This document shows positions 15,933 to 25,028 of a stretch of DNA of 64,000 bases, piece by piece. Origin of the DNA: Xaviernesmea rhizosphaerae (GTDB lineage: Bacteria; Pseudomonadota; Alphaproteobacteria; Rhizobiales; Rhizobiaceae); NCBI RefSeq assembly GCF_001938945.1, contig NZ_MKIO01000018.1, forward strand, positions 1-64,000, given 5' to 3'. Below the pieces are notes generated by a model. That model saw only the letters and a program-made list of their open reading frames with translations. It did not search any database and was not told the origin of the DNA. Within the stretch, counting starts at the first letter, position 1; each line of letters opens with the position of its first letter. The translations under genes and the position numbers were made by a program.

Positions 15933-16941
15933 ACCGGCGGCGTGCGCCACCTCGATCATTGCGGCTTCGCCCGGCAATGGCCTGCCGCACCGTTTCTTTC
16001 GGCAATTCGCCGAAGAGCGCGCGGTAAGCGGCCGAGAAGCGTCCGAGGTGCTGGATGCCGTTTTCCAGGGCGATCTCGGTTACCGTCCGACCGTCGCCCA
16101 GCTGAAGCTGCCGGCGGATCTCGTTCAGGCGCACCGACTGAATGAAGTCATAGGGGCTGCAGTCGAACGTGGTGCGAAACGCATATTCAAGCTGGCGGCG
16201 GCTGACATTGACGACGGCACAGAGTCGCTCGACGGAAATGTCGTCCGCCAGATGGGCGAGAATGAAGTCCTTGGCGCGCAAGGCCTGCCGCAGCCGCGCA
16301 TCCACGGAGCGGTTGATCGCCTCATGGCTGCCGCGGGCCCGTGCCTGAAGGTCTGCAAGATGCGCCAGGCAGTCGACCATCGCCAGAGGCAGTCGGCGGC
16401 CGGCCTCGCCGTCCCCCGTATCGCGCGCCAGATGTTCATCGAGCCGGTCTCCCAGCCGGACCGTTTCCTCGAACAGGGCGGAGGCTGTCGCGGTGTCGAG
16501 CGTCATGATGGCGGGCGCGTCATGGTCGTCCTGCACGAAACCGACTGCCTGTTGCTGGATGGCCAGCCACTGGTCGACCGGAACGACGAGCCCGCGATAG
16601 ACGGCGCCTTCGCGCATGCTGGCCTTGACCTCGCCGCCGGCGGGCAGGCTCAGCACCATATGATCGCCGAGCGGCCGGCCCGCGATGCTCGATCCTTGCG
16701 AGCGCTCGATGAAGATCAGGGCGGCCATGCGCTCTTCCATCCTGCCGTCGGCCCGCACATTCGCCGCCAGTTCCAGTGAATCATAGCCCCATAGGCCGGG
16801 ATGACCGATCTGGCGAATATGGGAGAGACTCCCGGCCGGGGCGAGACAGTCGACCTGAAGACTCGTTCCAGAAGCGACGTCGCACAACTGGTCGGTTGTG
16901 AGATAAGCTTGGCGGCTAAAAGGCTTTCTACCCTGCGGCAT
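15931..16941 (-). CDS. AraC family transcriptional regulator
   Basis: A 336-residue protein with a GAGGGGA site before the ATG. The N-terminal two thirds form an AraC-type sensing domain without cupin-signature residues that I can name. The C-terminal region (about 225-325) is a standard double helix-turn-helix: DFILAHLADDISVERLCAVVNVSRRQLEYAFRT, then SPYDFIQSVRLNEIRRQL, then VTEIALENGIQHLGRFSAAYRALFGELP. The gene is divergent from the SphA-like outer-membrane gene with a 205-bp shared control region carrying a palindrome. It is the likely regulator of that gene. AraC proteins of this shape often sense aromatic or lipid ligands. Confidence 0.88.
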   Translation of the reverse strand: MPQGRKPFSRQAYLTTDQLCDVASGTSLQVDCLAPAGSLSHIRQIGHPGLWGYDSLELAANVRADGRMEERMAALIFIERSQGSSIAGRPLGDHMVLSLPAGGEVKASMREGAVYRGLVVPVDQWLAIQQQAVGFVQDDHDAPAIMTLDTATASALFEETVRLGDRLDEHLARDTGDGEAGRRLPLAMVDCLAHLADLQARARGSHEAINRSVDARLRQALRAKDFILAHLADDISVERLCAVVNVSRRQLEYAFRTTFDCSPYDFIQSVRLNEIRRQLQLGDGRTVTEIALENGIQHLGRFSAAYRALFGELPKETVRQAIAGRSRNDRGGARRR

Positions 16942-16993
16942 CGTCCCCTCATCTGCGCCGAGCGGTCTAAAGAGGCAAGACCGCGATGCCGCG

Positions 16994-17010
16994 CACTTTT
17001 GCGCAAAGTG
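16994..17010. promoter_or_regulatory. CACTTT-N5-AAAGTG palindrome in the AraC/SphA divergent region
   Basis: The 17-bp element CACTTTTGCGCAAAGTG is a perfect inverted repeat with a 5-bp centre. It lies 53 bp upstream of the AraC gene start and 136 bp upstream of the SphA-like gene. It is a candidate operator for the shared promoter region; AraC proteins more often use direct repeats, so another regulator is possible. Confidence 0.4.
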
Positions 17011-17146
17011 GATATTTTCAAATGAGCTTTAATTCGTAAATACCCAAAGCTCGCTACGGCACAGGTGGCAGAGAGATTTTGCATGCATGTTCGTCGAGGC
17101 TCAAATGGATCACGGCTCAAGGCGACCCGAGGATACAGGCAAAGGC

Positions 17147-18109
17147 ATGAAAGCGACCATCAAAACCATTTCGCTGGCGGCAGGCGCCATGATCGCGGCA
17201 GGGCTGGGTTGTGCCTCGACGGCCAGCGCGGCCGAGGGCGGCACGAGCTTCTATCTCCTGGGCTTGCGCGGGCCGATGGCCGGCTTCACGCCGCCGCCCG
17301 GGGTCTATGTCCAGAACGACCTCTATTATTACCAGGGCTCCGCCCAGAAAACGATCAGCTTCGATCTCGGCGGCCGCCTGATCGCCGATCTCGATGCCAG
17401 TGCCGTCATCAACCTGACGACGCTGCTCTGGGTCACCCCGGTCGATGTGGCGGGCGGCAATCTGGCTTTTTCGGCAACCGTGCCGATCGGCGGTCCCGAC
17501 ATCACCGGTACGCTGGGTCGCGGCGGCCGGTCGGTTTCCGACAGCGTGACGACGATCGGCGATCCCGTTCTCGGCAGCTTCATCGGCTGGCATGAGGGCG
17601 ATTTCCACTGGCAGGTCGGCACCAGCGTCAACGTGCCGATCGGCGACTATCAGGAAGGCGAGATCGCCAATCTCTCCTTCCACCACTGGGCGGCCGATCT
17701 CTACACGTCGGGCACCTGGCTGAACCCGAATACCGGCTTCGAGCTGTCGGGTGCGATGGGCATCACCTTCAACGGTGAAGACAACGCCACCGACTATAAG
17801 AACGGCACGGAATTCCACTTTGAAGGCGCTGCGATCCAGCATTTCAGCAAGGCCTTCGATGCCGGTCTGGTCGGCTATTATTACGACCAGATCAGCCCGG
17901 ACAAGGGCGATGGCGTGCCCAAGGTGCTTGGCGGTTTCGAGGGGCGCGTGGCGGCCATCGGCGCCACCATCGGCTATACGTTCCAGGCGGGCGAAGTTCC
18001 GATCATGACCCGCGTGAAATACTATCACGAGTTCGACGCAAAGAACCGGCTTGAGGGGGACAGCGTGTTTCTGACGCTGACCATGCCGCTGGCCGTTGCA
18101 GGCCACTGA
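17147..18109 (+). CDS. SphA-family (phenol_MetA_deg) outer-membrane protein
   Basis: The start at 17147 leads directly into a Sec signal peptide (ISLAAGAMIAAGLGCASTASA, then AEGG), giving 320 residues. The rest is beta-rich with alternating aromatic residues: GTSFYLLGLRGPMAGFTPPPG near the mature N-terminus, PVLGSFIGWHEGDFHWQVGTSV, and a C-terminal ITMTRVKYYHEFDA-type strand ending in SVFLTLTMPL. This fits the SphA/MetA-pathway family of predicted barrel proteins found beside aromatic-degradation and steroid genes in proteobacteria. It may pass hydrophobic substrates across the outer membrane. The divergent AraC regulator is its probable controller. No degradative enzymes adjoin it, so the substrate is open. 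Confidence 0.82.
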   Translation: MKATIKTISLAAGAMIAAGLGCASTASAAEGGTSFYLLGLRGPMAGFTPPPGVYVQNDLYYYQGSAQKTISFDLGGRLIADLDASAVINLTTLLWVTPVDVAGGNLAFSATVPIGGPDITGTLGRGGRSVSDSVTTIGDPVLGSFIGWHEGDFHWQVGTSVNVPIGDYQEGEIANLSFHHWAADLYTSGTWLNPNTGFELSGAMGITFNGEDNATDYKNGTEFHFEGAAIQHFSKAFDAGLVGYYYDQISPDKGDGVPKVLGGFEGRVAAIGATIGYTFQAGEVPIMTRVKYYHEFDAKNRLEGDSVFLTLTMPLAVAGH

Positions 18110-18763
18110 GCGTTTCGTCTCGCAGGCCGTTTGAGGCGGAAAGAGGTGGCCCGCGTCGCTCTGGCATCTCCTTCGCTCGGCGTCATCCGATGCCGGTGGG
18201 GAGGAGGGGGCGGCCGGGCTTGGCGCAGATCGTCCCGGCGGCGTGGTGATTTCGAGCTTCTGGGGCTGAGCATCTTGAAGAAAAGCCGCGCCGACACGCT
18301 TCGTGCCGACGCAAGAGGGATTGGAGGCGGGTCCGCTTCCAGGTGCGGCGGTCCTTGTCCGGACTGCCGCGACACGGGACCCGGCCCGATTGCTCCCACA
18401 ATGTCGGCGATGCTTCAGTCAGGCCATGGCTTGCGTCGCAGGTCACAGGCCGCGACGGCATCACGGCTTAGCCGGGTGCAACGGCGACGGGCTGCGGCGG
18501 CTTGAAAGCAATTCCGTCAGGATGCCGCTTGGTGTTGCGTCCGGACGTGCTTGAAAATTCAAAAGAGCGTTTTGGGCGAGGGCAGTTTCGCCCGAGGCGC
18601 TTCAGCGTGTGACGGTATCTATTGTTCGTCGTGGCGAACCAATGGCGCCGTTGCCGCTCCAAACATCGAACCATCACATCCGAGGCGTTTCGCAGCGGCT
18701 GGCGGCTTTTTGCCGCCTGCTTTCGGCTGCCTGCCGCCTGCTGTCCAGCAAGAGGAACACGCA
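18110..18763. other. 654-bp intergenic region upstream of the sulfatase operon
   Basis: Plus-strand frames continue through this stretch into the sulfatase frame, but they lack a ribosome site and conserved content. The last 100 bp contain short direct repetitions around GCCGCCTGC. Nothing recognisable as a gene or RNA was found; it should hold the sulfatase promoter. Confidence 0.5.
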
Positions 18764-20293
18764 ATGACCGATATGCCGAACACGACCGGGACGAATGGGA
18801 TCGTCTCCGAGGCAGGCGATGAGGGCATGACCCGCCGCCAGGCGCTGCTGAGCGGCGCAGCCCTCGCCATCAGCCGTCTTGCCGTCGGTGGCGCCGCCCC
18901 GGCGTCCGCACTCGCCGCGCTCGGGATCGGGACTGAGGCCAGCGCGCAGCCCGCGGCCAAGCCGCCCCACATCGTCTATGTCATGGTCGATGACCTCGGC
19001 TGGAAGGATGTCGGCTATCACGGTTCGGATATCCGCACGCCGAATATCGACGCCCTGGCCGCCAATGGCGCCCGGCTGGAGCAGTTCTACGCCCAGCCGA
19101 TGTGCACGCCCACCCGTGCGGCGCTGATGACCGGCCGCTATCCGCTGCGCTACGGCCTTCAGGTTGGCGTCATTCCCAGCGGCGGCAGCTATGGCCTGGC
19201 GACCGACGAATATATCCTGCCGCAGATGCTGAAGGATGCCGGCTACCGCACCGCCATGGTCGGCAAGTGGCATCTCGGCCATGCCAGCAAGGAATATTGG
19301 CCGATGCAGCGCGGCTTCGAGAGCTTCTATGGCGCGCTGGTCGGTGAGATCGACCATTTCAAGCATGCCTCGCACGGCGTGCGCGACTGGTATCGCGACA
19401 ATGAGCCGCTCGAAGAGGAAGGCTTTGACAACCTCCTGTTCAATCAGGAGGCGATCAAGATCGTCCAAGGGCATGATGCGAACAAGCCGCTGTTCCTGTA
19501 CCTGGCCTATACGGCGCCGCACACGCCGCTGCAGGCCCCGCAGGAGTATCTCGACAAATATTCCTCGATCGCCGATCCGCAGCGTCGCGCCTATGCGGCG
19601 ATGATGTCCGTGGTCGATGACGGAGTCGGCGCCCTGGTCGAAACGCTGGCCAAGCGCGGCATGCGCGAGGACACGATCATCATCTTCCAGAGCGACAATG
19701 GCGGCGTGCGCTCGGCCATGTTCGCCGGCGAGTCCAAGGTCACCGGTGAGCTGCCGGCCCAGAACGGCCCCTATCGCGACGGCAAGGGCACGCTCTATGA
19801 AGGCGGCACCCGCGTTGCCGCCGTGGCCAACTGGCCCGGCAAGATCGCGGCGGAGAAGGTCGATGGCGTGATCCATGTCACCGACATGTATCCGACGCTG
19901 GCCTCGGTCGCCGGCATCAAGCTCGGCCGCAACAAGCCGCTCGACGGCGTGAATGCCTGGAAGACGATCAGCGAGGGCAAGCCTTCGCCGCGCCATGAGA
20001 TGGTCTACAACGTCGATCTCATGTCCGGCGCCATCCGCGAAGGCGACATGAAGCTGATCTGGACCGCGGCGCTGCCGGGCAAGGTCGAGCTTTACGATCT
20101 GGCCAAGGACAAGGGCGAGACCACCAACCTTGCCGAGCGCTATCCGCGCATCGTCCGCAAGCTTCAGGAGCGCATTCGCGAGCTGGCGAAGGAGATGGCC
20201 CCGCCGCTGCTGCTCGGCGAAGCGATCAAGCTGACCTTTGGCGCACCGCCGAAGTCGGCCGACCCGGCAAAGCTGTTCGACGCTGACGACTGA
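18764..20293 (+). CDS. Cys-type arylsulfatase, Tat-exported
   Basis: The ATG at 18764 has an AGAGGAA site; the frame is open farther upstream without support. The protein has 509 residues. A Tat-like signal (MTRRQALLSGAAL, hydrophobic run, cleavage near ASAQP) precedes the alkaline-phosphatase-fold sulfatase domain. The domain opens with HIVYVMVDDLGWKDVGYHG, which supplies the metal-binding DD. The catalytic signature is MCTPTRAALMTGRYPLRYG (about residues 110-130): a C-x-P-x-R motif whose cysteine must be converted to formylglycine. GKWHLG and IIFQSDNGG supply further active-site residues. It hydrolyses sulfate esters in the periplasm and can supply sulfur. The next gene encodes the matching formylglycine-generating enzyme. 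Confidence 0.93.
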   Translation: MTDMPNTTGTNGIVSEAGDEGMTRRQALLSGAALAISRLAVGGAAPASALAALGIGTEASAQPAAKPPHIVYVMVDDLGWKDVGYHGSDIRTPNIDALAANGARLEQFYAQPMCTPTRAALMTGRYPLRYGLQVGVIPSGGSYGLATDEYILPQMLKDAGYRTAMVGKWHLGHASKEYWPMQRGFESFYGALVGEIDHFKHASHGVRDWYRDNEPLEEEGFDNLLFNQEAIKIVQGHDANKPLFLYLAYTAPHTPLQAPQEYLDKYSSIADPQRRAYAAMMSVVDDGVGALVETLAKRGMREDTIIIFQSDNGGVRSAMFAGESKVTGELPAQNGPYRDGKGTLYEGGTRVAAVANWPGKIAAEKVDGVIHVTDMYPTLASVAGIKLGRNKPLDGVNAWKTISEGKPSPRHEMVYNVDLMSGAIREGDMKLIWTAALPGKVELYDLAKDKGETTNLAERYPRIVRKLQERIRELAKEMAPPLLLGEAIKLTFGAPPKSADPAKLFDADD

Positions 20294-20308
20294 GCGGAGG
20301 TTCGGGCC

Positions 20309-21262
20309 GTGCGCATGGACAGGCTGGAAACGATGATCCCCATTCCCGGGGGCACCTTCCTCATGGGATCGGATCATTTCTATCCGGAGGAGGCGCCTGT
20401 GCGCCGCGTGTCCGTCGGCCCGTTCCTCATGGATGCGACCGCCGTCACGAACCGGGCCTTTGCCGGCTTCGTGACGGCCACGGGCTATGTCACGCTGGCC
20501 GAACGGCCGGCGCCGGCCGAGCTTTATCCCGATGTGCCGGCCGAAGCGCTGGCACCTGCCTCGGCGGTGTTTCATCCGCCGCCGGCAGCGCTCGACCGTG
20601 GCAACGCCTATCAATGGTGGCATTATGTGCCGGGTGCGGACTGGCATCATCCGGAGGGCCCCGAAAGCCACCTCGACGGGCGCGAGGATCATCCCGTGGT
20701 GCATGTCGCCTATGAGGATGCGCTTGCCTATGCGATCTGGGCCGGTAAGTCTTTGCCGACCGAGGCCGAATGGGAATTTGCCGCGCGCGGCGGGCTCGAT
20801 GGCGCGGATTATGTCTGGGGCGACGAGTTTTCGCCCGGCGGCGTGCACCAGGCCAATACCTGGCAAGGGCATTTCCCCTGGGAGAATCTGCTCGAGGACG
20901 GCTTCGCCCGCACATCGCCGGTCGGCAGCTTTCCGGCCAATGGCTATGGTCTTTACGACATGGCCGGCAATGTCTGGGAATGGACGGAGGACTGGTTCGG
21001 GCCGCATCGGCCAGCTGCCAAGTCCTGCTGCACCATCGACAATCCGCGTGGCGGCGCCATGGAAAGCAGCGTCGATCCCGATATGCTGGAGCTCGCCATC
21101 CCGCGCAAGGTGCTCAAGGGCGGCTCCTATCTCTGCGCCCCCAATTATTGCCAGCGTTACCGCCCCGCCGCGCGCCTGGCCCAGGCCATCGACACCACCA
21201 CCGGCCATGTCGGCTTTCGCTGCGTGGTGCGCCCCGCGGCGGCGATGACCTTGGAAAGATAA
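20309..21262 (+). CDS. Formylglycine-generating enzyme (sulfatase-modifying factor)
   Basis: A 317-residue protein starting at GTG 20309, 8 bases after a GCGGAGG site and 15 bp after the sulfatase stop. It has the FGE/SUMF1 fold: IPGGTFLMGSD at the N-terminus, LPTEAEWEFAARGG in the middle, and YDMAGNVWEWTEDW, then the catalytic region GGSYLCAPNYCQRYRPAAR. Both active-site cysteines of true FGE, spaced by four residues, are present. This separates it from EgtB- or PvdO-like relatives. It oxidises the cysteine of the C-x-P-x-R sulfatase motif using copper and O2 in the cytoplasm, before the folded sulfatase leaves through Tat. Operon pairing with a Cys-type sulfatase supports the role. Confidence 0.93.
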   Translation: MRMDRLETMIPIPGGTFLMGSDHFYPEEAPVRRVSVGPFLMDATAVTNRAFAGFVTATGYVTLAERPAPAELYPDVPAEALAPASAVFHPPPAALDRGNAYQWWHYVPGADWHHPEGPESHLDGREDHPVVHVAYEDALAYAIWAGKSLPTEAEWEFAARGGLDGADYVWGDEFSPGGVHQANTWQGHFPWENLLEDGFARTSPVGSFPANGYGLYDMAGNVWEWTEDWFGPHRPAAKSCCTIDNPRGGAMESSVDPDMLELAIPRKVLKGGSYLCAPNYCQRYRPAARLAQAIDTTTGHVGFRCVVRPAAAMTLER

Positions 21263-21266
21263 GTCG

Positions 21267-23129
21267 ATGGCTGCCCCCACTTCCTCCGTCCCCGCCGTGC
21301 CACCGCCGCCGCCGCCGGATCTCACCGCGCTGATCTCGGCGGCGGAGACGATCACCAACCGCGTGGTCTCAGGCTTCTGGGTCCGCATCGAGGCGATCGC
21401 GCGCATTCCCGCGCAGGCCGATGCGCTGGCCGGGAGCATTCGCGCAGCCGGCACCTCCGTGACGATGATGGTGCTTCTTCTCGTCTTCGTCGTTGCGTTG
21501 GCCGTTGCGGTCTTCGTGCTCGTCAAGGCGCGCCTGCGCTGGATGGGCCTGATCGGCCGGCTGCTCCTGGCCACGCTGCTTGCCACCGGCGCCGGGCTGG
21601 CCGCCGCTGCGCTGCTGACCTCCGATGGTACGCTGCAGCAGACGGTGCGACAGGGTGCCGTGATCGCCGCCGTCGGGTGCCTGGTCGTCACGCTGCTGCG
21701 CCACATCATGACGGCCGGCCTGGTCAATCCCGGCAGGCGGCCGTCCCCGCGGGTGCGGCGGCTGCGGCGTGATCTGGTCATCAGCCTCGCTTGGCCGCTG
21801 ATGGGCACGGTGCTGCAGATGGTGCTTCGCTTGTGGCAGGCCGGGCCGGCGCTCACTGACAGCCTGGTCACCCTCATGGTCTCGCTGCCCAGCGTCCTCC
21901 TGTTTTCGCTGGTGGCCTGGCGCCATCGCCGTGCGCTGGCGCTGGCTGTGGCGGGGCCGCACCCGCGCTCCGCGCTGCGCGCGCATCTGGCGCGCCGCTG
22001 GCCGGGCACCGTCATCGGCTTCCTGCTGACCGCGCTGATCAGCACGCAGACGGCGCTGACCGTCGGCGCGCCGCTGCCGGGCCCGGCCGTGCTGCTGACC
22101 TCGATCATCTTTGTCGCAACCCCGCATCTCGATGCGCTGATGGGCGAATGGGCCCGCCATGGCGTGCTGTCCACGCGCGTGTCGATCCCCGCGGTGGCGG
22201 CGCGGGAGACGCTGCGTTTCACCGTCGTAATCGTGGCGCTGGCCATGATCGGCACCCTGTGGGTCGCGCCGCTTGCCGCAAGCCTTGGCGTGGAGACGCG
22301 CAGCGTGGCCGCCGATGCCGTGCAGACCGTGCTGATCGCGCTCCTGGCCGCCTATCTCTGGAACCTGACCGGCAGCTTTGCCGCGCGTGCCGTCGGCCAT
22401 GCGCAGGGCGGGGACGAGGAGGAGGGGCTGGCCGCGCCACGCACGCGGCTCGCCACGCTGGTCCCGCTCCTCAGCGGTCTGGCCCGCGCCGTCATCTGCG
22501 TGCTGGCCGCCCTGTCGGTGCTCCTGTCGCTCGGCGTCAATGTCTGGCCGCTGATCACCGGCTTCTCGGTTTTCGGCCTCGCCATCGGCTTCGGCTCGCA
22601 GGCACTGGTCAAGGACATCGTCTCCGGCCTGTTCTTCCTGATCGACGATGCGTTCCGCTTCGGGGAATATATCGAAATATCAGGTGCAAAGGGCGCCGTG
22701 GAGAAGATCTCGATCCGCTCCGTCTCGCTGCGTCACCATCGCGGCGCACTGGCGACGATCCCCTATGGCCAGATCGACAAGGTGCAGAATTACAGCCGCG
22801 ACTGGATGATCGAGAAGCTGATCTTCCGCGTCGCCTTCGACACCGATGTCGAGAAGGTGCGGCGGCTGTTCAAGAAGATCGGACAGGAGATTTCCGCCGA
22901 TCCCGCCATCGCGGCCGATCTGATCGAGCCCTTCAAGAGCCAGGGCATCGCCCAGGTGGAAGACGGTACGCTGATCATCCGCGGCAAGTTCAAGGCCCGG
23001 CCGGGCCGCCAATGGATGATCCGCCGCGCCGTGCTCGCCGCCGTGCAGAAGGGCTTCCGCGAGAACGGCATCCAGGCCGTGCCAAAGCCGCTTCTCAACG
23101 AGCCGCCGCCTGCCGACGAGGCAGCATGA
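21267..23129 (+). CDS. MscS-family mechanosensitive ion channel protein
   Basis: A 620-residue inner-membrane protein. The first 400 or so residues contain many hydrophobic segments (for example VTMMVLLLVFVVALAVAVFVLV at about 55-75). They are followed by the MscS core, with a pore helix and loop at SLGVNVWPLITGFSVFGLAIGFGSQALVKDIVSG (about 435-470). The beta domain then has FRFGEYIEISGAKGAVEKISIRSVSLRHHRG and PYGQIDKVQNYSRDW. It begins 4 bp after the formylglycine-generating enzyme, so it is part of the sulfatase operon. Channels of this long type release solutes on osmotic downshock. A link to sulfate or osmolyte produced by the sulfatase is a guess from the operon only. Confidence 0.9.
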   Translation: MAAPTSSVPAVPPPPPPDLTALISAAETITNRVVSGFWVRIEAIARIPAQADALAGSIRAAGTSVTMMVLLLVFVVALAVAVFVLVKARLRWMGLIGRLLLATLLATGAGLAAAALLTSDGTLQQTVRQGAVIAAVGCLVVTLLRHIMTAGLVNPGRRPSPRVRRLRRDLVISLAWPLMGTVLQMVLRLWQAGPALTDSLVTLMVSLPSVLLFSLVAWRHRRALALAVAGPHPRSALRAHLARRWPGTVIGFLLTALISTQTALTVGAPLPGPAVLLTSIIFVATPHLDALMGEWARHGVLSTRVSIPAVAARETLRFTVVIVALAMIGTLWVAPLAASLGVETRSVAADAVQTVLIALLAAYLWNLTGSFAARAVGHAQGGDEEEGLAAPRTRLATLVPLLSGLARAVICVLAALSVLLSLGVNVWPLITGFSVFGLAIGFGSQALVKDIVSGLFFLIDDAFRFGEYIEISGAKGAVEKISIRSVSLRHHRGALATIPYGQIDKVQNYSRDWMIEKLIFRVAFDTDVEKVRRLFKKIGQEISADPAIAADLIEPFKSQGIAQVEDGTLIIRGKFKARPGRQWMIRRAVLAAVQKGFRENGIQAVPKPLLNEPPPADEAA

Positions 23130-23175
23130 ACCGCATCCGCCAAGACATTCCGGCGGCGTGCAGAAAGGAAAGACG

Positions 23176-23622
23176 ATGAGGAAGAAGACATGGTTTGCGA
23201 CGCGCGCGCTCGTGTGCGGGCTCGCTTTTGCCCAGGCTCTGGCGGCGCCGGCATGGGCCGCGGCACCTGCTGATATTGCGCCGCAGCAAAGGGCTTCGCA
23301 GGCCGCTGCCCTCTGCCTGCCCGGCACCTGCCTCGCCGATGCCGTGGTGGTCCATCGCCACCATCGCCCGCCCCATACCCAGCCCGTACCGCGCCATCAC
23401 CACACCCGTCATCACCATCATCACGGCGGCACCGTGGTCGTGGTCCGGCCGGTGCGGCCCTGGGTTCACCGTCCCTATTACGGCGCGGTGGTTGCCGGCG
23501 TGGTCCTCGGCACGGTGATCGTCGCCTCCAGCGTTCCGCCGGCGCCGAGCCCGCAAGTCTGCTGGTACTGGTCGAACAGTTTTCAGACCCGCGGCTACTG
23601 GGACTATTGCAAGCCGCATTGA
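23176..23622 (+). CDS. Small exported His-rich protein of unknown function
   Basis: A 148-residue protein starting at the ATG at 23176 after AGGAAAG. An N-terminal signal peptide (about 1-28, cleaved near AWAAAP) is followed by a histidine-rich block at about residues 57-80 (HRHHRPPH, then HHHTRHHHHH). A valine/alanine-rich stretch (VVAGVVLGTVIVASSV) could be a single membrane segment, and the C-terminus CWYWSNSFQTRGYWDYCKPH is aromatic with two cysteines. The His block suggests metal binding, but no family is recognised. It follows the MscS gene by 46 bp and may end the sulfatase operon. Confidence 0.6.
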   Translation: MRKKTWFATRALVCGLAFAQALAAPAWAAAPADIAPQQRASQAAALCLPGTCLADAVVVHRHHRPPHTQPVPRHHHTRHHHHHGGTVVVVRPVRPWVHRPYYGAVVAGVVLGTVIVASSVPPAPSPQVCWYWSNSFQTRGYWDYCKPH

Positions 23623-23756
23623 GAGCTGAGCTGGCTCCTGTCCCGAGCTTGGGGAGCAGGGGCACCGCCACTTTCGCCTTGCGCGAAAGCCTGTTCGTAA
23701 GAGCACCGGGCCAAAAGCAGAACGGCTCGGTGCCTTGGGATTTTCGTTTGTGCATC

Positions 23757-23794
23757 GCATCGGACAGAAAGCCGGTTTCCGCTTCCGGTCCGAT
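23757..23794. repeat. Dispersed palindromic intergenic repeat, copy 5
   Basis: The arms GCATCGGA and TCCGAT surround GAAAGCCGG...CCGCTTCC. A second imperfect inverted segment (GAGCACCGGGCC...GGCTCGGTGCC) lies immediately upstream at 23701-23733. Confidence 0.6.
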
Positions 23795-23834
23795 CTTCCC
23801 GTCAAGCGCGCTTCCGCGCAAAAGGCACGAGACC

Positions 23835-24965
23835 ATGAGCCCTTCCATGATCAGCAGGTTTTTCCTGTGTTTCGCCATGATGCTCATGCTGGCCGCCTGC
23901 GCCAGCCGCCCGGGGCCCGATGTGCTCGCGGTGCAGCGGATCAACACCCGCCCGCCGGGCGCGCGCACGGTCACGGTCTACGTCGCGACCATGCGCGAAC
24001 GGGCCAAGCCGAACAGCAATATCTTCACCAACGAACCGTCCGATACGCTCAACTATGCCTCTTTCACCATCTCCATCCCGCCCAAGCACAAGGCCGGCGA
24101 GATCGAGTGGCCGAAGAAGGATGCGGTCGATCCCAAGACGAATTTCGTCATGGTGGCGCAGCAGGTGCTCGACAGGGACAGCTTCTACAAGGCCGTTTCC
24201 CGAAAGCCGCCGGGGGGCAAGCCGTCGCATGTCGGGGTCTTCGTCCATGGCTTCAACACCAATTTCGAGGAAGCGCTGTTCCGTCAGGCGCAGATCAATG
24301 CCGATTCCGACGATGGCAGCCGCACGCCCGTGCTGTTTTCCTGGCCTTCGCAGGCAAGCATCACCGGCTATCTGGCCGACAAGGATGCAGCGACCGCCTC
24401 GCGCGACGGGCTGACGGAGCTGCTCGACACGCTGGGCCGCAACCGGGCGGTCAACAAGGTGACGCTGATCGGCCATAGCATGGGCGGCTGGCTCTCGGCC
24501 GAAGCGTTGCGCCAGCTGCGCCTGTCGCGCAAGACGGCGATCTTCTCCAAGCTCACCGTGTTTCTCGCCGCGCCTGACATCGACGCCCAGCTGTTCAAGG
24601 CGCAGCTCTCGGTGATCGGCCCCTTGTCCCCGCCGATGACCGTGCTGGTGTCGAAGGACGACCGGGCGCTGGCGGCCTCGCGTCTGCTGGCCGGCCAGCG
24701 CGGGCGCATCGGCGCGCTGGATGTCAAGGATCCGCGCGTCCAGGAGGCGGCGCAGGTCGGCCATGTCCAGATCATCGACATCTCGTCGCTCTCGTCCGGC
24801 GACAGCTTCAACCACAATCGCTTCGCCCAGGTCTCCTCGCTGGCGCCGATCCTCGTGCCGGTCGAGGCACAGCCCCCGGGCCTGACCCGCGGCCCCGGCG
24901 CCTTCGTGCTCGACACGATCGGCGCGACGCTGAACGCGCCGATCAACCTGCTGAACGGGGAATAG
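23835..24965 (+). CDS. Lipoprotein alpha/beta hydrolase, DUF900-type
   Basis: The start at 23835 gives a 376-residue protein with a lipoprotein signal (FFLCFAMMLMLAAC; lipobox LAAC with Cys at residue 19), so it is probably anchored in the inner or outer membrane facing the periplasm. The hydrolase part has VGVFVHGFNTNFEEALFRQ, an oxyanion-type HG motif, and the nucleophile elbow TLIGHSMGGWLSAEALRQL (serine within G-H-S-M-G). Both are typical of the DUF900 family of predicted esterases. The substrate is unknown. A palindromic repeat separates it from the His-rich gene, so it is probably transcribed on its own. It converges with the soxG-like gene. Confidence 0.82.
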   Translation: MSPSMISRFFLCFAMMLMLAACASRPGPDVLAVQRINTRPPGARTVTVYVATMRERAKPNSNIFTNEPSDTLNYASFTISIPPKHKAGEIEWPKKDAVDPKTNFVMVAQQVLDRDSFYKAVSRKPPGGKPSHVGVFVHGFNTNFEEALFRQAQINADSDDGSRTPVLFSWPSQASITGYLADKDAATASRDGLTELLDTLGRNRAVNKVTLIGHSMGGWLSAEALRQLRLSRKTAIFSKLTVFLAAPDIDAQLFKAQLSVIGPLSPPMTVLVSKDDRALAASRLLAGQRGRIGALDVKDPRVQEAAQVGHVQIIDISSLSSGDSFNHNRFAQVSSLAPILVPVEAQPPGLTRGPGAFVLDTIGATLNAPINLLNGE

Positions 24966-25028
24966 CGGATCGCGGGCGGCCTGATGCAAGGCGAGGAATG
25001 AAAGCGTTGGCTGGACGGCGCTCGACGG

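Noticed and set aside
18674..22255. Very long minus-strand reading frame (1193 codons) opposite the sulfatase and FGE genes
   Set aside because: It is antisense to strongly supported genes, has no ribosome site and its translation is Arg/Ala-rich low-complexity, as expected from high-GC codon mirroring.
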